A stretch of 64,000 nt of DNA from Heliocybe sulcata (lineage: Eukaryota; Basidiomycota; Agaricomycetes; Gloeophyllales; Gloeophyllaceae). A program made the position numbers and the translations under genes. The stretch is from positions 152,259-216,258 of the forward strand of contig ML213533.1 in assembly GCA_004369045.1 (NCBI GenBank). Direction: 5' to 3'. The notes below the pieces were generated by a model. The model was given only the letters and a program-made list of their open reading frames with translations, was not told the origin of the DNA and searched no databases. The first letter of the stretch is position 1. The number at the start of each line of letters is the position of its first letter. This document shows positions 45,757 through 57,459 of the stretch, one piece after another.

Positions 45757-46974
45757 CTATACGTCGTCGAGGGATACTCTCTTAGTCTGGACTCCAGCAC
45801 GGTATACGGACAAGATCTTCGGGATATCCGTACCCAGGAGCAAAGGAGCTCGGAGTCGGAGGTGCTCCAGCTGTGGTAGGTACGTCGCACGCTGGTTATC
45901 AGGGTCTACTAGAAGATTGGAAATGAAGAACTTGATGTCCCCTCCGAGTGGATTACGATCATCCGTGCCAAAAATCGCCAGCTTCTTCAAATTTGGCGTG
46001 AACAGCCAGGGCGTCCACGAATCGTCGACATCCGTGAAGAGAATTTGACTGGACTCTATCTTAAGTTCCTCCAGTGAAGAGATAGAGCCTCCGAGCATCG
46101 CGTTCAAGGAATTTGCGGGGCAAATGTGGCCTGCTGTCGCATGGAGCGCCAGCTTTGTGACGTTCGGGGTCTGCAAGCGAGACAGGAAAGCGTCTGCCGT
46201 CCCTCGATAGTCCAGATGCAGACTGAATGAACTTAGGCAGCCAAGGTGTCTATGCGGACCCTCCTCGACGTCGTTCAGGCCAGCCATGAAGTGCAGCTCG
46301 CAGCTTTCCATAAGAAAGCATTGCCCGAGTATATCCAGACAACGGCGAGCTGAATCCAAGTTCCCGAGGCGCACAGGAGTCAGTTGCGTCCAAGGAATAT
46401 GCGATAGGTTCATTTCCCAGATGGGCCAGTTGCACTCGAGCCTACGAAGGGCAGGCAACCGCGCGAATTGGTCCGGAAGTTGTAACCCATAGACGGACCA
46501 AAACGGGCTCATTCCAGTCCACAAGTATAGGTACTCCAGTTGACGTAGTGTATAAGAAGCAGCGGATATGATAGCAACAATTGTCCGGGACGGAAGTGGG
46601 GTGATAATCTTCAAGTGCCGGCAGCGATGCGCAGTCTCCATCAGTGCGACGTATAATGCATCGTTTCGAAGCATCTCTGTTTGGAAATCACCGATGGAAA
46701 CGAATAAAGGAGATTGACCTGATCGGCTTATCCAGCTCTTCGTGAGTGATGTGCACTCGTCTGCCGTACTCACGAAAATGGATATATGGTTCGAGCACCA
46801 GAGTTCAGGTGTGCGTATTGCGGTTTCGCGCCATGAGCTGCAGATCTGCGTAAGAAGTAATGGCGCCGACAACGGAGACGGAACCACGAAGTCGTCCGTT
46901 GGAAGACATCTGAAGAACACTTGCCAGCTCAGTAGTTCGGGAGGGAGACTTTGGATCAGCAACACTGAAGTCAT
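45757..46974 (-). CDS. F-box/LRR-like protein, tandem copy 1
   Basis: A single open frame of 405 aa from the ATG at 46974 (MTSVLLIQSLPPELL). The F-box-like region is LPPELLSWQVFFRCLPTDDF, then LTQICSSWRETAIRTPELW. Leu-rich repeat-like segments follow (LPALRRLECNWPIWEMNLSH, IPWTQLTPVRLGNLDSARR). It is clearly related to the next gene upstream (47470-48921), sharing LRRLECxWPIWxMDLSxxPWTQLT and LNxMLGGxxxxxEELxI. The frame is open for some codons before 46974 without an ATG, so an upstream exon is possible. It is probably a substrate receptor of an SCF ubiquitin ligase. Confidence 0.78.
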   Translation of the reverse strand: MTSVLLIQSLPPELLSWQVFFRCLPTDDFVVPSPLSAPLLLTQICSSWRETAIRTPELWCSNHISIFVSTADECTSLTKSWISRSGQSPLFVSIGDFQTEMLRNDALYVALMETAHRCRHLKIITPLPSRTIVAIISAASYTLRQLEYLYLWTGMSPFWSVYGLQLPDQFARLPALRRLECNWPIWEMNLSHIPWTQLTPVRLGNLDSARRCLDILGQCFLMESCELHFMAGLNDVEEGPHRHLGCLSSFSLHLDYRGTADAFLSRLQTPNVTKLALHATAGHICPANSLNAMLGGSISSLEELKIESSQILFTDVDDSWTPWLFTPNLKKLAIFGTDDRNPLGGDIKFFISNLLVDPDNQRATYLPQLEHLRLRAPLLLGTDIPKILSVYRAGVQTKRVSLDDV

Positions 46975-47469
46975 ATTCCCGACAACATCTTCAATTTGTG
47001 CTTTCAAGTCCTGCGTTGCCGAAAGTGTTCTCCAGGCTCATGGTGGATATCAGTCAGTGGGAAGCGGCTGTTTTCGGTGCAAGAGATTCAAGTTGAACGG
47101 CAGAATTGACTGAGTACAGAACATAACAGAGACGTTTGAGCACCTCCTTCAAAAACTACTTTACCCACCAGCTGTCCGACGTTGCGACCTAGTATATGCG
47201 GGGGTCGCGTAGCAGCAGGAGCATCAAAAACAATCAAGGAAGTCCACAGCCGCGTGACGTGACGGCATGACGGCTCTCACGTGGACGTGACGATTCAGGC
47301 CGCGCTTCGCCCATCGTGTTCAGCACTCGCAGCTGAGACGAGACCGGTTAACAACGGCCCAGAAGTCACAGGCTTACAAATATATTTTAAGTACAGGATC
47401 AGGACCGCAGAGATCATTATTCCTTCCGTGTGCTTCGTCAGGGACCATCCACCCCATCCTCGCTTATGC
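46975..47469. other. Intergenic between tandem F-box genes
   Basis: Promoter of the downstream F-box gene and 3' end of the upstream one. No other feature was seen. Confidence 0.4.
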
Positions 47470-48921
47470 TCAAGGACACCTTTCTACCTCTCCTGACTCC
47501 GTCAAATGCCATGCTTTCATGATCACGGGGGATGTACGAAAAGACAGCTCGGCATTTCTAAGGCGCGTGGTAGGATAGATATCTCCAGTCTGCGGGAGCC
47601 TTGAATGCACGACACGGCGGAATGTGTCTTCTGAAGGAGGATCCATATGGGGATAGTCAGCCGAAAGGTATAACTCTTCGAGACGCGGGAGATAGGTTAT
47701 GCTGGAACCGTCGGGACTGACGCAGAGCTTGGATAGGACTGCTTCGATCTGTCCGCCGAACGGGTCATCATCGATATTGCCCTCGATGTTCAGCTTCTTG
47801 AGGTTCCGGGTGAACTCCCAGATCTTCCAATAGTCGTCTATGCTATTGAAGCAAAGGCCCTTGGACGCTAATATATTCAGCTCTTCTACTGGACCACTGG
47901 CACCTCCAAGCATGGTCCTGATAGAATCAATGGAGCCTATGCGACCTCCCCGCGGACTAGTGTGGAGGGAGAGGTGAAGAAGGCTGGGCATCCGTAGGCG
48001 GGATATAAATGCATCTATAGTGTCCTGGCAATGGCGCTCCACTGCGAACTTGACCAGGTTGTCCAACTGGAGTACGGATCCTGTCTCAATGTCGTTTAGT
48101 CCCGCATCGAAGGCGAGGGTGCAACTCTCCAGAACATGACATTGCTCGAGCAGCTGCAGACACTTGCGAGCAGACGTTAAGTCATGGAGTCCCAAGCATG
48201 TGAGCTGCGTCCACGGTACGTTTGATAGATCCATATGCCAGATAGGCCAATGGCACTCCAGTCTTCGGAGGGCCGGAAGGGACGCGAACTTGCCCGTAAG
48301 GAGGAAAGAGGGGTCTCGGAGTACCGAAGCGTGGATCCATCCCATTTCGAGACCCTCAAGCATAGGGAAATGACTGGATGTATCACATAGAGCGGAGATC
48401 AACGACTGCGACGGAAAACAGGTAGTGATCTTAAGGTTCTTGCACCGGGCGATGGTTCCCAGCAGGAGTTTGTAGGGCGCATCGCTTGGTGATGCAGTGG
48501 CAAGCCGATAGTCGTCGAGATGAATGGATAAAGGAAGACATCCGGACCGTTCCACCCATGTCCGCATGATCTCCGTCCAGAAAGGGACTGTGACCCGGAG
48601 CGTGCCCAAGGCGGTCACGTATCCAGTGAGAGGTATTTTCATTGAGCACCAGAGCCCAGGTGTGTGAAGCGCAACGTCTCTCCACAGACTGCAGACCTGA
48701 AGAAGGACAACTTGTACCGCGCACCGCGAGGGACGCACGAATTCATCCGTCGGAAGGCAATGTATGAAGACTTTGCTGAGGAGCTCCGGAAGCAGATCTT
48801 GTATCGGAAATACTGACGCAGCCATGCCGGAAGACCCATCCACCCCATGAGTCAACTCGTACGCATCCTCATACTCCAAGCCTGCCACGGGCATGCTGCC
48901 CTCAGCGGCGTCAGATTCCAT
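47470..48921 (-). CDS. F-box/LRR-like protein, tandem copy 2
   Basis: An open frame of 483 aa from the ATG at 48921 (MESDAAEGSMPVAG). The frame is also open ~50 codons further upstream, but the protein there is not family-like. The F-box core is LLPELLSKVFIHCLPTDEF, then VLLQVCSLWRDVALHTPGLW; LRR-like segments follow. Homology to the gene at 45757-46974 runs over nearly the whole length, with many substitutions, so the tandem duplication is not recent. The C-terminus is longer than in its neighbour. Confidence 0.8.
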   Translation of the reverse strand: MESDAAEGSMPVAGLEYEDAYELTHGVDGSSGMAASVFPIQDLLPELLSKVFIHCLPTDEFVRPSRCAVQVVLLQVCSLWRDVALHTPGLWCSMKIPLTGYVTALGTLRVTVPFWTEIMRTWVERSGCLPLSIHLDDYRLATASPSDAPYKLLLGTIARCKNLKITTCFPSQSLISALCDTSSHFPMLEGLEMGWIHASVLRDPSFLLTGKFASLPALRRLECHWPIWHMDLSNVPWTQLTCLGLHDLTSARKCLQLLEQCHVLESCTLAFDAGLNDIETGSVLQLDNLVKFAVERHCQDTIDAFISRLRMPSLLHLSLHTSPRGGRIGSIDSIRTMLGGASGPVEELNILASKGLCFNSIDDYWKIWEFTRNLKKLNIEGNIDDDPFGGQIEAVLSKLCVSPDGSSITYLPRLEELYLSADYPHMDPPSEDTFRRVVHSRLPQTGDIYPTTRLRNAELSFRTSPVIMKAWHLTESGEVERCP

Positions 48922-49454
48922 GGTGGCGTGGTGAAGAACTTGAATCTTCTCGAGTGGAAGAATAGATGTTATCAGAAGAAATATGCGTGGAACGGCAGAC
49001 GACTTTACCTTGCGTGGAGATGGGGGTCGCGGGACAAGGGAGGATCGGCAAGCCCCCGAGCGGCGAGCCACGATATAAACCGGTAGTCACGTGCATCAAT
49101 GATGCGGCTCTGAAAGGCACGTGCGCCGTGCCACAACCACACCGCGCTTCAACCTTCTCCAGCAGGACCGGCCTCAGCAATATTAATGTCGCTGCATCTG
49201 CAATGCAATTTTGTTATCTGGATGTATATCTGTATTGTCCATGTAGCTGTAGTCAGACTTTTGGGCAGTAAGTGTGAATCCACCGACCGCGTTGCCTGCT
49301 TGCACTCCTTTACAGAACAATGCGAAGCAGCACGAGCAAATAACTGGAGCTCGTCCGTGCAACATGAAACATGATCTCTTGCAGGGTGTGACGTTTCGCT
49401 GATGTCGCGTTGTCCGAGCCATGTATGTACAGAGCAACTATACTAAAATTCAAA
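48922..49454. other. Intergenic, no gene seen
   Basis: Promoter of the F-box gene and 3' end of the ankyrin gene. A TATAAAC word occurs at 49074 on the plus strand, which does not suit the minus-strand gene. No other feature was seen. Confidence 0.4.
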
Positions 49455-52400
49455 TCATGATATGGTCCGACGTTTCAGAGCTACAAGAACGTCTCGCACC
49501 AAGCGCAGCCAGCTGTAACACCTATCTACTTCATCGAAAGCACCATCAATCTTCGCCTCTATCTTCCGTATCATCAGCTTGCGCAAGAACCTAATATCCT
49601 CTTCATCGCCATCGTTCAGCGTGGAACCAATTGATGCTACGGACGTTCGTCCCGATGCCAAATTTCCGCCGAGACTGCTCGTGAAGTCGGCGGGGGAGAT
49701 CCTACAGTCCGAGCGAACGGATTCGTCTGGACTTCCGATGCCTCGCAAGGCACTGTGAAGAGCATTCTCCCTGGCCTATATCGCCTACGTCAGCCTGGTT
49801 CATGGAGTACTGATGATGCAACAAACCTCGATGACTAGATGAGCCATGCGCTCCGTCTGTCCCAGCGACATTCGGGCTGACGAGATGAATGCATCGGCCT
49901 CCACCATCCAAAGTTCAGCGTCGTGGTCGACCGTCCAGATGAGGACGAACTCACAGTTTTCAGTAATTCATTAATAGCGTCTAGGTCGGTACGAGCGGTA
50001 TGGAGAACTAGGTCACACTCTCTAAAGGCGTGAACCTGGGCGCCTTCGGTGTGATACCACTGGCCTTCCGCTAGATCTGGCATGGATCGGTGCCGTGCAC
50101 CCGCGGAGTCGAGGCTCGCCCTATGAGCGTCTCTCGAGTGCCGTTCATGATCGACTGCGCACTCATCCTCATCCAAATCGGCCACGATATTCAGCTTCGA
50201 CGCCCGCTCTGGGCCGACCTTCTTTTTCAACCAGGCCCTAAGCCTTGCGGAGCCGTAGCCGCTGATACCATCTTCCCCGCGATAGAATATGCTGCTCCTG
50301 CTGGCGGTAGATCCAGCTCTCGACCTGCCTCCAGACAAAGAGCTGCCAGTGGATGAGGAGGAAGCGTCCTCCAAACCACGCACTGCACTTGAAGTTGTCC
50401 GCGCATGCCCATTCCGGCTATCCCGAGGTGGGCTAGATGAATTCGCCATCCAGGCATCCAGCCACGCAGGGAGCTGCACCAATTTTCTCCTCGTCAGCCC
50501 TGTATTTTGCGAGTCGGCGATTTGAAAGAGAGGCGGCGATGTCTCGATGCTCTGGCTCTTATATCCGGTGCTGCCTGACGCACTGGACTGGCTCAGGCGC
50601 GACGCAAGCGTCCTTTGCGACTCTGCAGAATTGGCGGTCTGCCTCCTGAGGCGCTGGTACGTCGCTTTCCAAGTCTCCTGATCGTCATCGTCCTGAATAG
50701 CCCTCTTCTCATTCACGCTATCGCGCACAGAAGTCGACAGGCGGTCAACCTTCCCGTACAGCTTCCGGCCGTTCTCCACTTCCTTCGTGGCATCCTCCAA
50801 CCTTGATGTGTAGAACGCAAAAATCTTCCTACTCTTCTTCCTCGTTTCCTCCAGCATCAAAAGCAGCTCGTCGACCTTGTCTCGCGTACAGCCTTCTCGG
50901 GCACCACGGGAAACGATGGTGAGATTATCCAATATACCCTGCGCCAGGCTTAAACCGGCATCAGCCTCACCACCATAGTGCGCGCTGGCGATCTCGGGCA
51001 GCTGAGGGGAGACAATCCGACTGAAAGACAAGACGCTTCCATTCGAAAACTTGTGCGAGTGCGTAAAGGACGATTGCGCCTTCACTGTCCGCGCGGACAT
51101 GACAGAGGCGGGTCGCGAAGTATCCGTGCCCAATAGTATCTTATATCGTGATTGAGCGACGTCCAGAGCAGTTTGTCTGCCAATTAGTGCAGATCAGCAA
51201 CCAATCGCACACGCCGCCATGCTCGAAGGCTCACCCCTTGGCATTCTTCATCCTCCTCACGATACCCTCCACATCGCAATCCAACAATGCCATCAAAACT
51301 TCAATGTTCTCGCCGTATTCCGCTGCGATGTGAATAGGGGTGTCCTCATTCTTGTCCTTGGCGGCCAACGGCGCCTTGAGATCCTTCACGAGATGCATCA
51401 CCAGCCTGTACATATTCCCCGCGGCGACGTAATCGTAATCCCAGTTCCGGGCATGCCGCGCAAGACAGTGTAAGGGCGTCCATTGCTCGGTCCGCGTGAA
51501 CAGGCTGATCTCCGCGCCTGCCCGGTAAAGCGCGTCTAGGGCCTCGCGAGAGGGCTTCGGCACGGAAACGCAGTAATGGATCGCACTCCAGCCAGAGGCA
51601 TCCGGGAGGTTGACGAGGAGAGGGTCAGAGGTGAAGGTGACGGTAGATGAAGACGGGCCAATCGAAGGGGGTTGCGGAAAAAGCAGGGAGTGAAGGACGG
51701 AGATGTCCGCGGAGGTGATAGCAGTGATTAACGAGTCCGTCGATTTGACAAGAAGGTTACGGGAGAAGTAATCGGTCGAAGGAGGCATGCAAAGCTCCTG
51801 CGAAGATGAGGATACGATGACATCGAGAAGAGCGTCAGTCCGTGGCTGGGCTGAGGGAGAAAGCTTTCGTTTCTGATGGTACGTAGTTGATCGATGTATC
51901 TATGACATGAGCTAATAAAAGCACGGACCTCAGCATCGCGTGTTCTACGCCTGCGCAGAGATCCTTCGCACAGCCATAGCACTCTGGGATGTGCCAGAGC
52001 GAACTGAACAGAAGTACGAGAGTGCAGATCACGGGCGTCCGGTCTAGCACCGTACGCAACCTAGCAATACGTTCATCTATCTGTTCAACAAGGGATATTT
52101 ACACTTCGCTCACCAATTGCTGCACTACTTCTAGGTTGTTGTCCCTGCAGGCATCTACGCCACCCGAGTTGTTGAGTCAGACAAAGAAGGCATGCATGAG
52201 GTGAACTCACACATTAGAGGAGTAGCCCCGTGTGCGTCGACGCTATCGACCAGTAAACGCCCACTGCTGGTACGAAGAAGCACTTCCACGGCAGATGGCA
52301 GGTTTAACCAGGAAGCCATTCCTAGTACTGTCACGCCATTCAGGCTATGTTGCGGCGCATTGAGCTCGTAGATCGACATCTCATCATGGCTCGCGATGAG

Positions 52401-52703
52401 CTGAAGGACAGTCAATCGCTTATCCGTCATGAACGAAGCATCCTGTGCCATCCCGACAGTCTTCCAGCTGCGGGTCGGGAATCAGTGATATCAGCTAGGC
52501 TTAACAGACAACTCAAATTCATACCTCTCGCCTGTGAGCGCACACGTCAATGCCGTCCTGCGGGCAGCATCGCTGGCCTTCGGATCAGCACCGAGCGCCA
52601 AAGCCCTTCTCGCTCCCGCATCGTCTCCCTCGATCGCGCACTCGATCAATAGAGCATTCAGGATATCCACTCCCAGAGAATATTGGATTACGTCGGTCGC
52701 CAT
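49455..52703 (-). CDS. Ankyrin-repeat protein with disordered middle and coiled C-terminus
   Basis: Eight exons (52703-52525, 52467-52211, 52154-52114, 52060-51929, 51845-51235, 51176-49955, 49898-49827, 49775-49455) sum to 2835 nt, 944 aa. The first ~350 residues hold ankyrin-type repeats, e.g. GATPLMYACRDNNLEVVQQL, GWSAIHYCV, WTPLHCLARHA, DTPIHIAAEYGENIEVLMAL and GQTALDVA. Then come helical segments (LLLMLEETRKKSRKIFAFY), a Ser-rich disordered stretch, and a helical C-terminus. Ankyrin repeats bind proteins; partners are unknown. The acceptor of intron 6 is GGAG, which is rare, but the frame through it is coherent. Exon 7 encodes ADAFISSARMSLGQTERMAH. Confidence 0.85.
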
Positions 52704-53805
52704 AGTCTAGTCAAGTCGTTACTGCCAGCAGCGAGAGAAGTTGAAGGGGATGACGATCCAAGACGGAAGGAGAAAGCGCTGGTGCTGTTTCAAAATCAGG
52801 TTGTTACTTTTAGCTAAAGCTTCCCCGACGTGAAACACGAAGACCGAGGGGACCTACTTTAAAGCCATGGCCCCAATTATCCGTATGAATTGCGATGATC
52901 TTGGTTGGTGATATAGCTTTTATCATCTTTCCTGTAGTGGCGGACATGACCACACGGCCATCATCCACGAACAAGCACGACTCGCATGCTGGCCCTTCGT
53001 AGTTTATACACCACTCAAAGGGATTGCCTGTTTCGAAGGAATGTGTTACGTCTTCGTCACAGGTACATTACCGACAGGTCAGATTTAGATTCGAATTCTC
53101 GGAGGAAGGGAAGCTCCTGTAGCGCTCGCATTGCCGAGGAACCAAACACGTTATGCCTCTATAACTAGACGCCAGAGTTAAAGATACATACTTAGAGTTT
53201 CGGCAGAACTGCAAACCTAAGCAGATATCCGCCTGAACTATACAGAAACCAGACAGAGGGGATTCAGAAGTACGGCAATGCCAAGAGAAACGGATCACCA
53301 CATCCCGCCAGGGAGAAATTCGCACCCTCAGTAATCATCTGACAAGAATTCGAAAATCGGGAACTTCAATCGTCGCAGCGTTTCAGTCTCAACGATCTCG
53401 ACTTGAGTTTCAACGTTACAGCTTGACGTCGTCGCCAATATTTGTCCACTCGTGGCTACGAGTGGCGCTTGAGAGCGCAGCATCCACGTCTGAGCTGATT
53501 GACATCAAGACCTCGACCTACGAATTCTCTAATTTCTTTCTGTCAAGAGGGTTATGACGCCCATGGCTGGAATTCGTTCGTAATACAAAGTGCCTGCGGA
53601 AATGTCCAGAGTATGCAATTCGAGTCTCGACTGATGTAGGCTATGTATATAATGAGGCGTGTTGCGCAAGTAATAATACTACATTTGACGGATGTTTGCG
53701 ATAGATAAATGAGAATGGAATAAACAGAAACGTGTAGTTTGCGATGCATCAGGCCAAGGGCCGGCAAGACTATTCAATAACGAAGAGTCAGGGAAGTAGA
53801 CGCCC
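52704..53805. other. Intergenic, no gene seen
   Basis: About 1.1 kb between the start of the ankyrin gene and the stop of MEX67, both on the minus strand. Short frames only. Several AT-richer stretches (53600-53720) may hold the MEX67 polyadenylation signals. Confidence 0.45.
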
Positions 53806-56125
53806 CTATAGGAAGGCATCTCGAGCAAGATTGCCCTGCAGGAACATCAACACGAGCTAGAACATACACACCATTACAAGCACGCACCTTGACTTCCTCG
53901 AAGTTCTTCACCGCCCTGTCGAGATCCCACCCATTGCTCTGTAAGCACTCCACGGCGAACTTGACGTTCAACCCAGTCCGCTGACATATTTGCAATACGA
54001 GCGATCGCTGGGGCTCCGGCTGCATTCCAACATGGAAAGGACGGCAACGACGACCCTTGGTCAAAAATCGACGAAGACAATACACACAGGGGCCACTTAC
54101 GATTTGGGAGAGCTCTTGCTGTACTTCAGGCGGGATTTGCGACAACGAGAAAGCAGGCAGAGGATCACCATGCTGCACCCTCATGGGACCCGGCTTCCAT
54201 GCCTCAGGGCTCGAATAACTCCGCACCACCAACTGGTCCGACATGATCATGACATCCCACCCATTCAGCTTCGCTCTCGAGCCCTCCGGAGCCGGTGCAA
54301 GAATGAAAGACCGGTCAAAACTTCTTTCGCCACCAACGGGTTCTGGAAAAGCAATATGGTTCAACGACAGTAGCCAACGGTACACATGGAAGCCACTTAC
54401 GTTCCGTAAACTGTCCATGCACACTCGTAAACAAACTCATCCCCGCACCTTCCCCCACCGGCCATGCATCCACACAAAATTTCTCCGGCGACCCCGCAAC
54501 ATCATGCCTGCTCCCCGGCAACGCACACATCGCACGTACAGCCTCCTCGCTCCCCACATGCAGACTCTTCACCATCTTGTCCAGCCCACCCGCCATCCGG
54601 CTCAAATTCCTTGACCCGCCGTGCCCACCAGCCAACCAAGGCGACCACTCCAGCCTCTTCTGATTCGGCATCTCCTTCGAATACTGGAAGCCCTGCATAC
54701 GCGCGCGAGTAGGTATTGCGGTGTTCGCGGAGAAGGAAAATGTCGCGCTGGGATGGTACGCGTCCATGAGCGAGGCGCGCTGGTTGTCATAAGTCGAGAA
54801 GAAGCTGAGGATATCGATTAGATGCGTGCTCTGGCGGGCATATCGGAGCTACTCACCGGGCAAGGAAACCGCTGACTATCGAGGGCTCAACGCCGGTGAT
54901 GAACGAACCCTGCATGTCGGCAGGGAAGGTCGTCGCGGCAGGCAGCTTAGCAGAGGCTGTTGACGACGAGGCTTGCGGCGCATCAAAGGAGATGACTGTC
55001 ATCGGCTCTCGGTCAAGCACCGTTAGCGATGGGAATCGGCGCCCGATTTCACTACGTGAGGTGAGCGACGCCACATGACCGATCCGAGTCTGATACATAC
55101 CCCCTGTACTTGTCACCCCGACCGTTCTTGTACTCCAGCTCTCGGAGCGGATTCCCTATCAAAATGAGCTCTTGCAATTGTTCCATTTTATGGTTCCGAG
55201 ACGAGAAGTTGTCGAGATCTCGCCACAGTTGTAGGTTGTTATTCTCAAGAGAGAGATTGACGAGATTGGGGAGATAATGAGGTAACGATGTTAAGAGCTG
55301 TCCCTGTGAGATGTTGTTGTTGGCGAGGGAGACCGTCTTGACCTGAACAGAAATGAATTTTATAACAGAAGACTTTGTTTATCGACGCCACTTACCTCGG
55401 GTTTGAGCTGTGACGCAAGCTTGAAGATAACAGAGGCTTCTCGTAGAGATGATCCAGGGGCGCCTGGCGGCACCAATCGCGATCTTCGTATGATATCATC
55501 GTCGAGCATTCGCTGCAAGGCAATGAGCAACCGAACAAAGACATAGGTCGCAACCACGCACCTCCAGATTCAAGAACTGTGCCTCCGCGTTGTACCTGCT
55601 TTTAACGAACTCTCTCCAAACATCAACAGCCTTCTTCGATACAGTCGGCGTGCGCGGCTCCAGGCTCGGCTTCCCCGTCACAGCAGAGACGGCATTCCTT
55701 CGCATGCGGCCCACAGCCGTCGGCCGCGCAGCGCCCCGTATAGCGAGTGGCTCTGCACCTGTAACGCGGGCAGAGAGCTTGAAGAGAGTCGACGACGAAT
55801 GAACAACGTAAGCTAGCTGTTTTCATGGAGAAGGGGGGGTGAAGCGAGCACAGGGCAAGGGCGCGTGCAGTCCTGCACTGGCAACATCTTACAGGGAGAT
55901 AAAAACAAGTCGCATATTTACCATAGATGTGCGGCTGGGGCCCGGCGTGTGATCTTTGTATGCATCAATGGGCCGGGGACGGTGAGCACGGTGTTTGGAA
56001 GCGCCCTTGCGACCGCCAGGCTTGTCCGAGGCATCGCGCATGCGCTCGTCGCGGTCGATGAGCCCGGCACCGCGAAGAGCGCTAGACGCGATGGCGCGAG
56101 TACCGGTGATTTGTGTTGAGGTCAT
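53806..56125 (-). CDS. MEX67: mRNA export receptor MEX67 (NXF1/TAP-like)
   Basis: Nine exons: 56125-55922, 55777-55562, 55512-55396, 55342-55101, 55051-54857, 54804-54401, 54342-54101, 54019-53888 and 53835-53806. They sum to 1782 nt, 593 aa. A basic, disordered N-terminus (~120 aa) is followed by leucine-rich repeats ([37 protein letters not shown]), an NTF2-like domain (from [18 protein letters not shown] to [15 protein letters not shown]), and a TAP-C/UBA-like domain ([20 protein letters not shown]). It ends in NLARDAFL. Mex67, with Mtr2, carries mRNPs through nuclear pores by binding FG nucleoporins. Domain order and length are normal. I am confident of the family. Confidence 0.92.
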
Positions 56126-57459
56126 CGTTCTTGACGATGGCAAAGACGAGTACGAATCGGAGAGACGACAGTGACGGATAGAGTCAAGACCTAGCCTTCT
56201 AGATGGGTACGGGCGGGTCCGAGCTGAGTCTCAATATGGATGTCGGAGTTCTCATATGGGCAAAACGTCTGGGAAACGGTCATGAAAGTGTCCTGGGCAG
56301 CAGCCGTGTGCAGTTGACTTGTATGTATGATCTTCACTCCGGATTAAAGAATAAAACGTATGGGATGACAACTGTGTAGGACCTACTGACTATCAGCTTT
56401 AAACAAGTTACGCGCTCACAGTCATTGTCCCGATATGGCCACTTTGGCATATCCTCTCCCGTTACTTTCATACTGGACGCCACTTCGCAATATTGATATT
56501 TCTTCTGTCTTACTTTCATTATTCCCGGTTCGTACTTGCATGCGTGTTGTTGTCTCAGCATTTATAAGCAAATATCCACACTCTTTCCCTTTGCCTCTCT
56601 CCATCTCCTGCCGTCGCCCATGTGTGTCCCTCAAGTGTTGCCCTGTCCCTGTCTGCTTCCACTCCCAGAAGACGCTCGGAACTAATGGTCTCTGTAAAGA
56701 TTAGATGACACTCAAGTTGATGAGTTTCCGTTCCTTAACAGCGAGAAATCATAGTTAACCTGTTCAGGGTCCCGACAGTACTTACTGCTTCTGGTAAAGA
56801 CAGGATCCACGACTTTCCTCATCATCTATTTCAGTCAAATGCTCACAGTGGTCTCAGCGGCGTTTCCAATCATAGACGCGTCGCCTATGTGTTATGTGAT
56901 AGCAGGCATGATTTTCCTCAGGCAATGAGTAGCTGACCTCAAAGTCGTAGGAGGTTTCGAAATGTACTGTTTCATCAAGGCACGCAACAAGTCGTTTCGG
57001 ACCCTGCCATCTTGTTTTACACCAGAATTTACTGAGAATTTACTGTGATTTAGCTGAAATGGACGGGGTACTGAACACCCGCCACAGCGTGCCTTATTTG
57101 CCATTGTCTGTGGTAACGTTACAGTCACCGCAGTTCTGTCACGGTTGCATTCGAACAAGCGCCCGTGAAATACGTCGCAGCTGGGAGACCAGACGCTGCG
57201 TCAAGGGAATGGTGATGCGTAGGATATAGAGGAGTGTTAAAGATATACAAGAGGCCTGGGGCACCACCGCACAGAATTTGTGGTAGCACGGTGAGCGCGT
57301 GCCATCTACCGGCAGACTTAGACGCAGTTCTCACGGAATAAAGGTTTGTTCTGCACCGTGACGGCTCCGCTGGTGTACTACCGTCTTGGGGACGTCTACG
57401 TTCTGATTTCGACTTTATAATTTCGTCGGCGGTTTCCTTATTTCGAGGAGGGGCGCGCC
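56126..57459. promoter_or_regulatory. Divergent promoter region
   Basis: About 1.3 kb between the divergent starts of MEX67 (minus) and the SANT gene (plus). Short frames only. The length is enough for two separate promoters. A C/T-rich stretch is seen near 56575-56660. No clear TATA box. Confidence 0.4.
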
